From positions 25,445,207 to 25,509,206 of the forward strand of contig CM075857.1 of the NCBI GenBank assembly GCA_037975125.1: a stretch of DNA of 64,000 nucleotides, in the 5' to 3' direction. Position 1 is the first letter of the stretch; every line of letters begins with the position of its first letter. A model generated the notes under the pieces. It was not told where the DNA came from and ran no database searches. It worked only from the letters and a program-made list of their open reading frames with translations. Positions 53,940 through 64,000 of this stretch are shown piece by piece. This DNA comes from Latrodectus hesperus (Eukaryota; Arthropoda; Arachnida; Araneae; Theridiidae). A program made the position numbers and the translations under genes.

Positions 53940-54480
53940 CAAGAAAAATGGCAACTTTCGTTTTAGTCAAGTTAGTACATGATGCATGGGTTGCTTTGGA
54001 GGATGGGTGAATGTTCGAATATGCATTTTGGAGGAGGCAAGTCGCGGGCCGATCACGTGAGCTCTCTTCAAGAAAAAAATTATCGTTGGTAGTAAAAAAA
54101 GTAAGAGGGGTGACATGCGGAAGACAGCGAAAGTGAGATTAAGACTGGAGTGCAGCAGCAGCAGCACAGGTGGAATTTTTTTCTAATGGCGGAGCGTGTG
54201 TGTGTCTCGCGAGCCGCTTCAATTTTTTCCTTCTTTTCCACACTTCCCCACCTTTTGATTGTGCGGCTCTCTCTCTCTCTCTTTGTGCCATTTTTTCTCA
54301 CCTTCCTCGCTTTCAAGGAAGGCTTTTTCTGGCAGCATCACTTAATAGAGCAGTATTTGAGAGCAGTGTCTATTTACACGCATAAACAACAAAATGATGT
54401 ATTTCCATTAAGATATGAATACGCGCATGAAGCATACTTTTAAAGTATAGTTCTGAATCTGTTATTTTTTTGGGTGATCA
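53940..54480. promoter_or_regulatory. GC-richer island with E box, CAG run and GAGA tract
   Basis: Contains TTCGAATATGCA (54014-54025, shared with 46274-46285), a CACGTG E box (54054-54059), CAGCAGCAGCAG (about 54152-54163) and a (CT)n tract at about 54268-54282. Frames of 66-97 codons overlap on both strands and are not recognised. Motif order (12-mer, then GAGA tract) and orientation match the island at 46 kb. Promoter or enhancer role is inferred. Confidence 0.4.
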
Positions 54481-57400
54481 AAATCAGGAAACACAGCCTG
54501 TATGTTTCGAATATTTTTATTTCTTCACCATAATCTTCTTGAAAACATGGGAACTTTCTTATCTTTTGTTGTATCGAGTCATAAATGTTTGGCTTGTATT
54601 TCTGGTTCATATTATATATATATTTAACAAAATATTACAAAATACATAAATCTTAAAAGTTAATATTTTATTAAACGAAAAAAATTTTGTTTCAATTGAA
54701 ATAAATATCGGCCAATAAAGTTCTGCTTAAGTACTATGGAAGCATAATGGTACTTTTTCGTGTAATCTTATCTAAAACATGGTAAAATAATTTTTAAAAT
54801 GCGATTATCTGCAAGTATAATGAATTTCATTTATATTAACGTACAGATCTTTTATATAATTAAAAGTATTCCAAATAAAGCTGTTATTCGTATTCACTAA
54901 AAATTTATTTAAAGAACTATTAGTTTTTTTGTAAGGAATAACCCAACACTGTATTCTATGGAATATACTATTATCAAATTTTGTTATTTAATACATTATC
55001 TTGTAAAGTTTTCATTAAATATTTATATATATTATAGTATTTATTATATATATTATATATCTAATGATGATAGTTAGTACATTAGAATTTTCTGCAAATT
55101 TTCATTTACTACTTAATAAGAACTTTAATTATGAGCTGAAAGGTAGAAGAATGCTTAGTTATCGATAATGACAAAAAGAATTTTATTATTTTTTTAAACG
55201 GCAATGTGAAAAGAAGAGTTAAGTATCCAGTCAAAATTTAGTGTTCTGAAATTTAATGGTAAACCAAGAATATCACAGTTACTATAGTTGTCTAAATGAA
55301 AGCATTTTAAGTTTAAAATTTAGTACGTAAAAATTATCATACAATAAATGACGTTTTAGGATATTTTTTACGCAACCGGAACAATAAAAAAACAATTTTA
55401 ATTTTAAGTAACTACTGAATATGGAAATAAGGCTCAGTGTGAGTGAAGTCAGCAAGATTATGTAATTTACATAATATTACTCGTATTTTGTTATGAGGAA
55501 TGTAAAGAAAAAAATGGCTGAAAATATGTGATGACATTTCTATACATCTTTTATATAAAAGAAGAAAATTCTTGTGGAACTGGAATATTAAGGAATAAAT
55601 ATACTATATTGAGTCCGTCAATGACTGGGAAAATATTTATCACGTTAACAAATAATTTTTTATCACGTTGACAAATGCATCAAAAATGAAATGCGTGCAT
55701 TTAGTTTTTCTAGGTTCTATCTAAGAAGTCAAGAATAATAAATACAACATTTTTCCTATGTTCAAGTGATGGTTTCCGATAAAAATAATATTTGCTGATT
55801 TTTCTCAGACGTAAGAATGTAATAAAATGAAATGAGTTTTGTGATTGGAACGAAACACCTTATTTAATTTAATATCCTTTTGCTTAAAATTGGTCATTTC
55901 GTAAAAGTGTGTATCGCTTTTGAACAAGTAAAGTTCAATTGAATCAAGTGCTTCACTACCTAATTTATGCATATTTGTAGGTCAATAAATATTATGAAGT
56001 GTGTAAGTGTAATGAAGTAATATTAAATACTTCTCATAGAAAAAGAATGTTTTTATAAACAAGTATGAACCAGGTTTGTGGTAGAAAATTTGAAATTTTA
56101 AATAGTGAGCGTGATAAGTCAATGTATTGTATTTAGATTTATTTGACGAGTTTTGTTACATTTAAAAGAACTAATATACTTTCAATATTTATTCATCATT
56201 CAGTACTTACAACTATACTTGCTAGATTCGTGTGAAAGCTCCCGGATATTATTTGATGTGCTTATAATATTATTATCAGCATTATTTATAATATATTTTT
56301 GTTTTGTTATTTCACAGTTTTTACATACATTATTAAATGGTGATACAACACTTGTTACTGGTCATGTATCAAATATCAAGCGTAGATTTCCTGTTTCTTA
56401 TTTGAATTTCGTAAAAGCGCCTTAATTAATTTAATTTTATGCAGAAACTTCTAACAATACCTTTCAATTGTTACATTGTCACATTCAGTAATAAACACTT
56501 TTTTCAAACTGTCCTAAGTCTGAATAAGCTGAACATTTTCACAAATAGTTGAAAAAAATTGTATTTTGATAGAAAAGGCAAAAGGAGCTTTATTGTAACA
56601 AAATAAATTTATCGTCAGAATTATTATCAGTGCAATGCTTGAAAATGATGAAATAGTTTATATTATCGATCATTTTCAAAATTTAACCCCATCATAATTT
56701 CAGTAATCTGCATGCTGTTATACACAAATTTAGGAAAGGTTGTAAGGCAAAATGGCGAAACAACTATCAGGGAAAAACTGCTCTTAGCCTATTATATTCA
56801 AATTTTAATAGAATTTATTCAGCGGACGCATCCAACAGTATATGAAATTAATAAATCGCCGGATACAATTGGCATAACTTTCTTGTGACAAGAATTGAGT
56901 TCATTATATTATTTATACCAGTTTATTTATTTTTAATATCACACGCATTTTGTATACAAGAGCGTTTTTACTATACATAATTTCATGGCTCGAAAATTGA
57001 AACATTTTGGTTATTCCTATAATTTTTATCAATACTTATATATAAATAGATATATTATAAACCATTAAGAAATTCTTAAGATAATTAATGATTTTCATTT
57101 TTAATTGCTAGATTTCGTTAAAAGTATTTCTTTTTCAATTTGCTTAGCTTTAAAAATTATTTTTGCTAATCATTTCTATACTATACATATATTAATTAGC
57201 TGCATTAAAATCTTGCTAATAAACATTTCAGAAAATCCGTATAAATTACTTTAAAGGGACAAAATTTGCATTCATAGGAATAAATATTTTCGAGTATTTC
57301 TTTTCGTGTTTTGTTGTAATTAAAGGAAATACTTCTTGAAAAAATAATAGCAACCAATTAAGTAACTATAAATCAATTTAATCAAAAATTTAATAATGAA

Positions 57401-60237
57401 AAGATTATTTTCATCGTATACATTTAATAAAAAAATATAAATAAATAGATCTTCATAATATTTTTTACTCGTAATTATTTTTCTACTATTTATTATTTGT
57501 CTTTAAAAAGATTTTATTGAGTTACTTATTTTATTGTTTTGTTCGTAATCTTTATTATATTACTTTAACTTTCTATGTTACACTAAGATTTAATCTTAAA
57601 AGAATAGATTAGAAGTACATGAGACCAACATTCTTTCCTTTTGATTAAAATAATTTCAGTTTGTAACCTCTTTAAATTGTTGTTTAAATGAGCAAAAACA
57701 AAATGTTATCTAATTAAAAAAAAACATTTTCATAACATTCTCTTGTAAATTTTGCAATTTTTTTTATTTTATTCAGTATGAAAACATTTATTTTATGTTT
57801 TGAATTACCAATTTCAAACATTATTTTCTTAAAACCTGCGCTAAAGATTTCAGCAGTTTAGTTTTTCTTTGAATTTTTTAAGGAAAAATGTTCTATTAGT
57901 TATGTTTAAAATTACTCTTTTATTTCTTCTGTTTATCATTTTAAAATGGTGTCGAAGGTTAATCAGAATTTAATTTTTATTGTCTAATTGGAATTTCTCC
58001 CCACACAAAATGATTTGGGAAATTAGAATATAAATTCAAAGAATTCAAGTAAGAGTGGAAGAGAAAGAGCAATCATTTTGAATAAATGCTTACCAAGTTT
58101 GCTTTATTTAATTAAATAATTTATAGATTTTTAACTCACACTGAACTTAAACTTGGATTAAAACTCACAAGTATCGTGATTTTTATTTTAAAATTCAAAT
58201 CTTTTGGATTTTAATGATGGGAAACTAGTTTAATTTATGAACTTAGAATTCTTATGAGAAACAGCATCTGCACTGAAAATATTTTCATCCACTGTAAATA
58301 TTGGTGGATGTAAAGTATTTTTTAATTTGAATTGATATCATTTCTGTAATATTAATTAGCGTTACTGCTAATTTTGCTTAATGCTTCGAAATTTATGTGT
58401 CAAAATTGTTAATCACCTTCATATCATTATTACCCTAGAAAATTTAAACTTATCATTGAATTATTCGTATCCGTGTCGGAAAAATTCAGAAATTTCTATT
58501 TACCTAAACTTTTTATTTAAAACTAAAATGTATATTCAGTAAAACAAATGACTTGGGATTAAATTTATTTCTGTTATTTAATTTTTATATTTTTTATTTT
58601 TTAGAAATTGATTTTTATAATTAAGAGATGTCAATAATAACTAATAAAATATGATTAATCCCATTCTTCTTGAAAATCACAATTTATTTTTTACGTTGCT
58701 TAAATTTGCCTTATTTATTCCTTACAAACAAATCGAATTACTGTATATAAGATTAATAAAATCTATTTTTAGATACAATTGTTTCAGTTAATCTGTATTT
58801 AAATTGTTTCTATATGTATTGTGAACCTTAGAGTTTAAACAGTATGATATGACAATATATTAAATTAAACATGTTTTTAATTTATTTCTGTGTATTTGAT
58901 TACTTTTAGTTTAGAGTTTGAAAAGTATCGTTTATGTGAATTAAACAATATTTTCAATTATTAAGTTTGATAAGAAATTATATTTTAGTGAAGACATTTC
59001 AAGCAAACAAATATTAAAAAAATATTTTAGTCTTTTATGGTTTTATAATTTTCATCCGGCCATTAATATCCACAATTCCTGAAGATTTCGTTTATAATTT
59101 TTGCTTAAATTCAAGATATTATCGCAAATTTTTTATTTACATGCCCTTATTTTGTATTAAATGCATTCTAATTCGGTTAAATAAAGTACATATTTTCTTA
59201 AGCGAACTTTTCTTTTAATATGCAATCGACTAAAATTAAGCATCATTCTTCAGGTAGAAATAATAACAGATAAGTATGATTTTAAACATTGTCAATCTTT
59301 TATTTAATTAAGTCAAATTTAATTAAGTCAAAAGTTTATTTAAATAAAGTCAAATAATTTTCTAGTGTAAATTAGTTTAGAAAATATTGATGTGTATAAT
59401 TTTTTATTCTATTGTCTGTTTATTCATTGAACTTCAGAGAATTCGCTTTTTATTTATTTACAATAGAATATATAGATATTTATAACAACTATTTAAAGCT
59501 TTTTACAAATTTATGTCCAACAATAGGAAATTATTTACAATTCAAACAAAATTTCGTTAAAATAAAAAATGTATATCAACTGTTATAAACAAATGCTTGA
59601 ATATGTAAAAAATAATTGCATTTTTTTTATAAATTTATTATAGAAAATCTGAAAAATAAAAATAACAGATTTTTTAATATTAAGAAAGCAAATGAGATCT
59701 TTTCCTGATCTGTGATTTTTGTATGTTTTGTCGTTCGTTTACATTGTTAATTACTAATTCATTATTCATAATTATTTATTACTTATCTAACACATATTTT
59801 TCAGAATTACATTATTTTTATTCATTGGTATTATAAAAACATTTATTTCTATGAAAGTAGAACTGTTGCTATAGAGGAAATATTTTGTCTTATGAAACTT
59901 TAATATTGTAATAATTATAATAGTAATTCCTCTTAGATCTATTTAATTGTATCGATCATTAATAGAAACATGTGTCATTATGTTCTTTGTATTTTTCCAG
60001 CGAATTGGGGCGTTTTTAACATGGAGTATCATTTTTATCATTCTTGTATGATTGTTAACTTTTTTTATATCCTTGTTTGAATGATTAAAAGTTTTAGAAA
60101 AACAAGTTTTTATAGCTTTTTCAAAAACGATGCATTTTTCTTTAAAAAAATCATTTAATTAATAAATAAGCATAACTGAGCATATATAAAACTAATTTTT
60201 AAAATAAATTATTTGAGTAATCGAAGAATATAACGTG

Positions 60238-60241
<4 letters not shown>
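54481..60241. other. Long AT-rich gene-free stretch
   Basis: About 5.8 kb without gene, island or recognised transposon. The 90-codon plus frame at 56153-56425 is hydrophobic and typical of T-rich sequence. A local tandem repeat of AATTAAGTCAAA words lies at about 59306-59355. Confidence 0.65.

Positions 60242-60312
<71 letters not shown>
60242..60312. repeat. (AT)n microsatellite abutting a MITE
   Basis: About 70 bp of uninterrupted AT repeat, ending three bases before the terminal inverted repeat of the element at 60316. Confidence 0.97.
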
Positions 60313-60315
<3 letters not shown>

Positions 60316-60564
60316 ACTTGAAGTATACAATAGAGAAATACAAACATTAAAATTGGAATATTCAATTTAAATCACAGAACAAAATGAATATGCAAATGAA
60401 ATGAAATAAATTAAGATTGTAGTCATCTTTGTACTTGACAGTATCTGTACTTTATTCTATTTCATAGTCATTTCATCTATCTATTAAATTGAATTCCATT
60501 TGTCTAGATTGCCGTTGTTCAACTTTTATAGTGTGTGATCGTATTTCTATTGTATACTTCAAGT
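60316..60564. mobile_element. MITE-like palindromic element, about 249 bp
   Basis: Perfect 19-bp terminal inverted repeats: ACTTGAAGTATACAATAGA (60316-60334) and its reverse complement (60546-60564), with pairing continuing imperfectly inward (AAATAC; GGAATATTCAATTTAAAT against GGAATTCAATTTAATAG). There is no coding capacity. Size, inverted ends and a TA-rich target fit a non-autonomous DNA transposon, but the superfamily is unassigned because the ends match neither Tc1 relic here. Confidence 0.7.
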
Positions 60565-61840
60565 AGGAAGATTTTGATTTTCTGTATTTTTGGTAATTCT
60601 TTAGCTGCCTTTGCTGTATATCTAAAATATTACTTACATATGTAGTAATTGTTCTTCCTTGGAATATTTATAATTTTATGAATTAAAGTTATTAAAATGC
60701 ATTTTATATTAAAGTAATTAAAGTGCATTTTTATAAAGATAATCAATTATTTTATACATAAATTTTTGCCGATCTTTATGAATAACAAGAAATTTGATTT
60801 TATGTCCCATATTTACCCAAATGATAGGAATCGTAATCTATAAAACTGGTATGCTTATATCGATGCACCATCTAAAAAGCTAATCAAGTATTTCATATAA
60901 AGTTAAATTAATCATGTTTAAAGTTATATACTTTGATTACTTGGATATGATAATAAATAAGGACTTTTGATTTTTTTAGGTCTTTCATATGGAATTCTGA
61001 AATAACATTTGCTTCCACATTTTTAGGTGTTATAAACTATATCTTCATCATTTTTTAAATTTTTTTTTGCATTTGAAAGATACGCAAAATTTTTCCACTA
61101 GTATTTTATTATCGTTGATAAAAATCCATATTGATAAGTTGAACTATAATCCACTAGATAATAATAATTAAGAATTCGTATTTGATTCGATTTTTTTTTC
61201 TTGTAATTGCATCTGGTAGGTATTTATTTATGGGGGGGGGCTTGAAACTTCTCTATGCATAACTCCAAAGTTCTATCAGTTCCAGTTGATGAAAATATTA
61301 AAATGTGAGGAGAAAAAAATTTGGATCATTTGTAGCAACAAATTATCTGCCTGGAGTTATTGAATACTTAACGAGGTAATTGAAAAAATGCGGTTGTAAT
61401 TCAACAGTAAAATTGATGTTTTATTACAAAAATAAAATGTTTCATAAAAAATTATAATAAATTTTGGAAAATTATAACAGTTCGCATAAAACAATAATGT
61501 CAGTTATATTACAAGAGCATTAAAAATAAATATTTCGTGTATGCATTGCATTGTTAATGCAAAGGTGAAAAATAGAGACTATATATTAAAATATGCATAT
61601 AATCTCTTACTATTATCATGTTATTTCTTATGAGGACAATGCCTTTTTAATTGGAAAAAATAGTCGTTTTAACCCATAATATTAATAAGAATTCAATTCA
61701 TCTGACAGCAATAATAGTAAATAGCATTCCAAATTTTATATTTGTTACACTCATTTCTTTTAATAATTTTAAGTGATATCAATTTTAAAGAATTAAGTCA
61801 ATATTTTCTGAATTTCGATTTCAAATATTTGTTACTGTTC

Positions 61841-61842
<2 letters not shown>
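60565..61842. other. AT-rich DNA, no gene seen
   Basis: A short duplication around TAAAGTTATTAAAATGCATTTT lies near 60685-60735. Nothing else is recognised. Confidence 0.6.

Positions 61843-61908
<66 letters not shown>
61843..61908. repeat. (AT)n microsatellite, about 66 bp
   Basis: A TA array with mirrored flanks TTCATTATA and TATAATGAA. Confidence 0.97.
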
Positions 61909-61910
<2 letters not shown>

Positions 61911-62079
61911 GAATTTTCCTATTTTTCCTCAAACCGCTATTATTTCTTTAAAAAAATACCTCAAATTTAACAATATTATTGGTCATGTAACAAAAACGGA
62001 AATTTCAAAGGTCCTCTGTAAGTCTCCAATATATATTTTTTTTTCCGCTTTTCGATTCCGTGGTCATTGTGAGAGTGAG

Positions 62080-62640
62080 AGATCTAAATGATAGATTCCC
62101 AGCTATTATACCGCGTGTCGAGATCCTGACTATGCAGTTTTCGGAGAAAACTAAAGTCCGAAACGTTTTAACTAAATTGAGTCTTCACTCGGCTTTTCCA
62201 ATATCTCTTTTTCCGTTTATTTCTCCAGTGCAATAACAACTGCGGATTCTGCTCGGCACACTATGTGAAGTGTGTGGAGAGATATAAGCTTTCGTGCAAA
62301 AGGCTCGGCATTAGGGACCTCTTCTCCTCTCTGATTTCTCATTGGAGGGCGGTCTGCTTGGGTTTTTATCATCATAAGGAGCCTAATGGAAAGCACATCT
62401 CTATCTTGGGCCCCGAAAGAAGTTCCTTCCAAATTTGGGGGGCTTTTCTTGCAACACTGGGGGAGATTTCGAACCCACCTCTCAAAATGTCCAATGTACT
62501 TAAACAAGGAGAAGATTCGTATATTCTCTGATCAGTTTTTTTCTCCTTCTTGCACTTCTTTGAAGTGACTTTTATTTTTCTTTTGGTTTTTCTCGTGTTA
62601 TTTTTCCTTTTTCTGAAATACCACACAATGTACAAAAAGA
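62080..62640. promoter_or_regulatory. GC-richer island, putative regulatory element
   Basis: About 560 bp. Frames of 60-96 codons overlap on both strands (62217-62507 minus, 62265-62531 plus, 62372-62635 minus, 62386-62568 plus), none recognised. Motifs include TTTTTATCATCATAAGG near 62364 and TTGGGCCCCGAAAG near 62406. Simultaneous open frames argue for compositional bias and not coding. Confidence 0.35.
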
Positions 62641-63189
62641 AAATTGGACAGAAGTGTTCTTTTTCAATGCTATTTTAGTAAAAGATATTGAATCCTTAAT
62701 TGCACCTTTCAATAAGTATAAAATTTTAAAAACCCTAGCTTAACGTTCCTGTGTACTTAACTTTGTAATATTAGCCATTTGAAATCTTCTATTGCTAAAT
62801 ATTGAATTGTTTACTTATTTACCCCAATATTTTATTTTATTTCACGTTGAAATATTAAACGTTGAATTGAAAAGTGACATTTTCCCTTTAATTTTCAAAG
62901 CTAATTTCTTTAACTCGCTTTATTGAGGATTTTTAATATCATGTTTCTAGATTAACTTTAAAAATAAAACATATAAATAAAGGATAGTCTGTGTCTTTAT
63001 CATTGCCAAAAATATATTTATTATCATGGCAACATTACTCTCCTTTGTTTTAAGATTTCTTCGATTTTAAAAATTACTTTCGTTGTTCAAAAGCAGTTCC
63101 AACTCTTTATTTTTAAACTACCTGTAAAGCCCGTTGGGACATTAAAAGTAGTTTTTAATATTCAAGTGTTCAACTACTCTTTAAGATAT
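62641..63189. other. AT-rich DNA, no gene seen
   Basis: Nothing recognised beyond an AATAAA on the minus strand (reverse of TTTATT at about 63107), which would lie about 110 bp downstream of the frame in the next island. Confidence 0.5.
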
Positions 63190-63780
63190 TATATCTCAAT
63201 AGATAATTGTCAGGTTATTTTAATGAAACTGCAGAAGATATTGCATTCGTAATCATATCCGGAGAGATGGAATCCGCTTGCAAAGATTCCATGATTAAGG
63301 CTTGTACTGGAGGCATCGATCCCTTTGGAGAGCAGATGGGTACATCACTTTCTCCATCATTTTCCTCTTCTTGCTCCATGCTAAGAGAAAGGGGTGTGGA
63401 TGCAACATCTCGCATTAATGCTTGTCGCCCTCCGTGAAGATGGGTCAAAACGATAGAACGCCCCCTTGCTCGTAATGCCCACGTGTGACCTACGATGAGA
63501 TTGGCGACAGATGCTGCTCTCATGCAGCCCTTCTCGATCTTTGCGTGCTGCACGACAAGATTCTTAACGGTCTCACACACCTTTCATTCGCACTAAGCAG
63601 AAAGTTTTATTTCCTTTTACTATTGATGAATGGTAGCCTTTCCCTCTTATCTGCAGGCGCGAATTTCCTTCGTCACTTCCACCTAATGTCCATCTGTCAA
63701 TTGGCCAGCTTCTTTTCCTCTCTGTCTCTCTGCTGAAAGAAAAGAACGAAATTCCCAAAAACAATTTCTTTTTCTCTTTT
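63190..63780. promoter_or_regulatory. GC-richer island carrying a 121-codon minus frame, possible terminal exon
   Basis: The minus frame 63215-63580 ends in TAA. It encodes a mixed-composition peptide with an acidic stretch SMEQEEENDGESD followed by SMPPVQALIMESLQADSISP and a hydrophobic-helical tail. Upstream on the same strand is a good acceptor-like tract TTCGTTCTTTTCTTTCAG near 63735, and weaker AG acceptors closer in; an AATAAA lies downstream. This is the best arrangement in the window for a 3' exon of a gene entering from the right, but I recognise no family, and opposing frames (63207-63437 and 63485-63736 plus) are also open. Confidence 0.25.
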
Positions 63781-64000
63781 AGATCGTCTGGAAGTTCCTT
63801 TAAAAAAATAAATAAAAGGAGTATATATATCGTTCCAGCTTTTTGATGCTTTCCAAAAATACGAACTTTCATTCAACTTTTTTTGTAAGGAACTTAAATA
63901 AATATTTTGTGAACATATGAAATGTTAATTTTTTTAAAAATATTTAATGGGTATCACTTGGTTAGTTTGGTATATTCTAAGCATGATTTATTTACAAATA
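63781..64000. other. AT-rich window edge
   Basis: Nothing recognised. Confidence 0.4.

Noticed and set aside
54152..54163. CAG repeat as a polyglutamine-coding tract
   Set aside because: Only four units, lying in a block with open frames on both strands and no recognisable protein; too short to be informative.
56153..56425. 90-codon hydrophobic frame
   Set aside because: Composition again follows local base content, with no recognisable topology pattern or family.

Overview
This is AT-rich eukaryotic DNA with no complete protein-coding gene that I can support. The signs of an animal, most likely arthropod, genome are: long (AT)n microsatellites, tRNA-derived SINEs with target-site duplications, decayed Tc1/mariner transposons, no operon-like packing, and longest open frames of only about 100-166 codons. 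The two SINE types resemble short repeats I associate with spider genomes, so a chelicerate is my best guess, but that is inference and not a measurement.

Layout. About 85% of the window is AT-rich DNA without a recognisable gene. Set into it are (1) ten (AT)n arrays near 12.5, 15.6, 18.8, 19.4, 21.0, 30.5, 39.7, 50.1, 60.2 and 61.9 kb; (2) four copies of one tRNA-derived SINE family (4.4, 21.3, 33.5 and 33.7 kb) and one copy of a second family (10.0 kb); (3) two Tc1/mariner relics, both with the transposase on the minus strand: a nearly full-length dead copy at 19.5-20.85 kb and an internally deleted copy at 42.7-43.65 kb with a small foldback element nested in it; (4) a palindromic MITE-like element at 60.3 kb; and (5) local duplications and foldbacks, notably a roughly 38-bp repeat array with opposed halves at 21.5 kb, a diverged tandem duplication at 29.3-29.8 kb and a microRNA-precursor-like hairpin at 9.6 kb.

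The other clear structure is a series of GC-richer islands of 0.3-1 kb (about 3.2-4.1, 5.2-5.9, 6.6-7.3, 13.9-14.3, 16.7-17.3, 22.6-23.0, 27.0-27.6, 45.7-46.6, 50.9-52.0, 52.1-53.1, 53.9-54.5, 62.1-62.6 and 63.2-63.8 kb, plus a weaker one at 32.2-33.3 kb). They lack convincing reading frames, or are open in several frames at once. They are rich in short palindromes, homeodomain-like TAAT/TTAT cores, GAGA tracts and paired motifs, and some share 12-mers with each other. My reading is a gene desert or very long intron beside a developmental regulator, with the islands as enhancer- or promoter-like elements. The island at 45.7-46.6 kb (paired CCAAT boxes, GAGA tracts) is the most promoter-like. 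The islands at 52.1-53.1 and 63.2-63.8 kb carry the only longer frames that might be exons, and I do not recognise those proteins. No comparative data were available, so conservation is a hypothesis.
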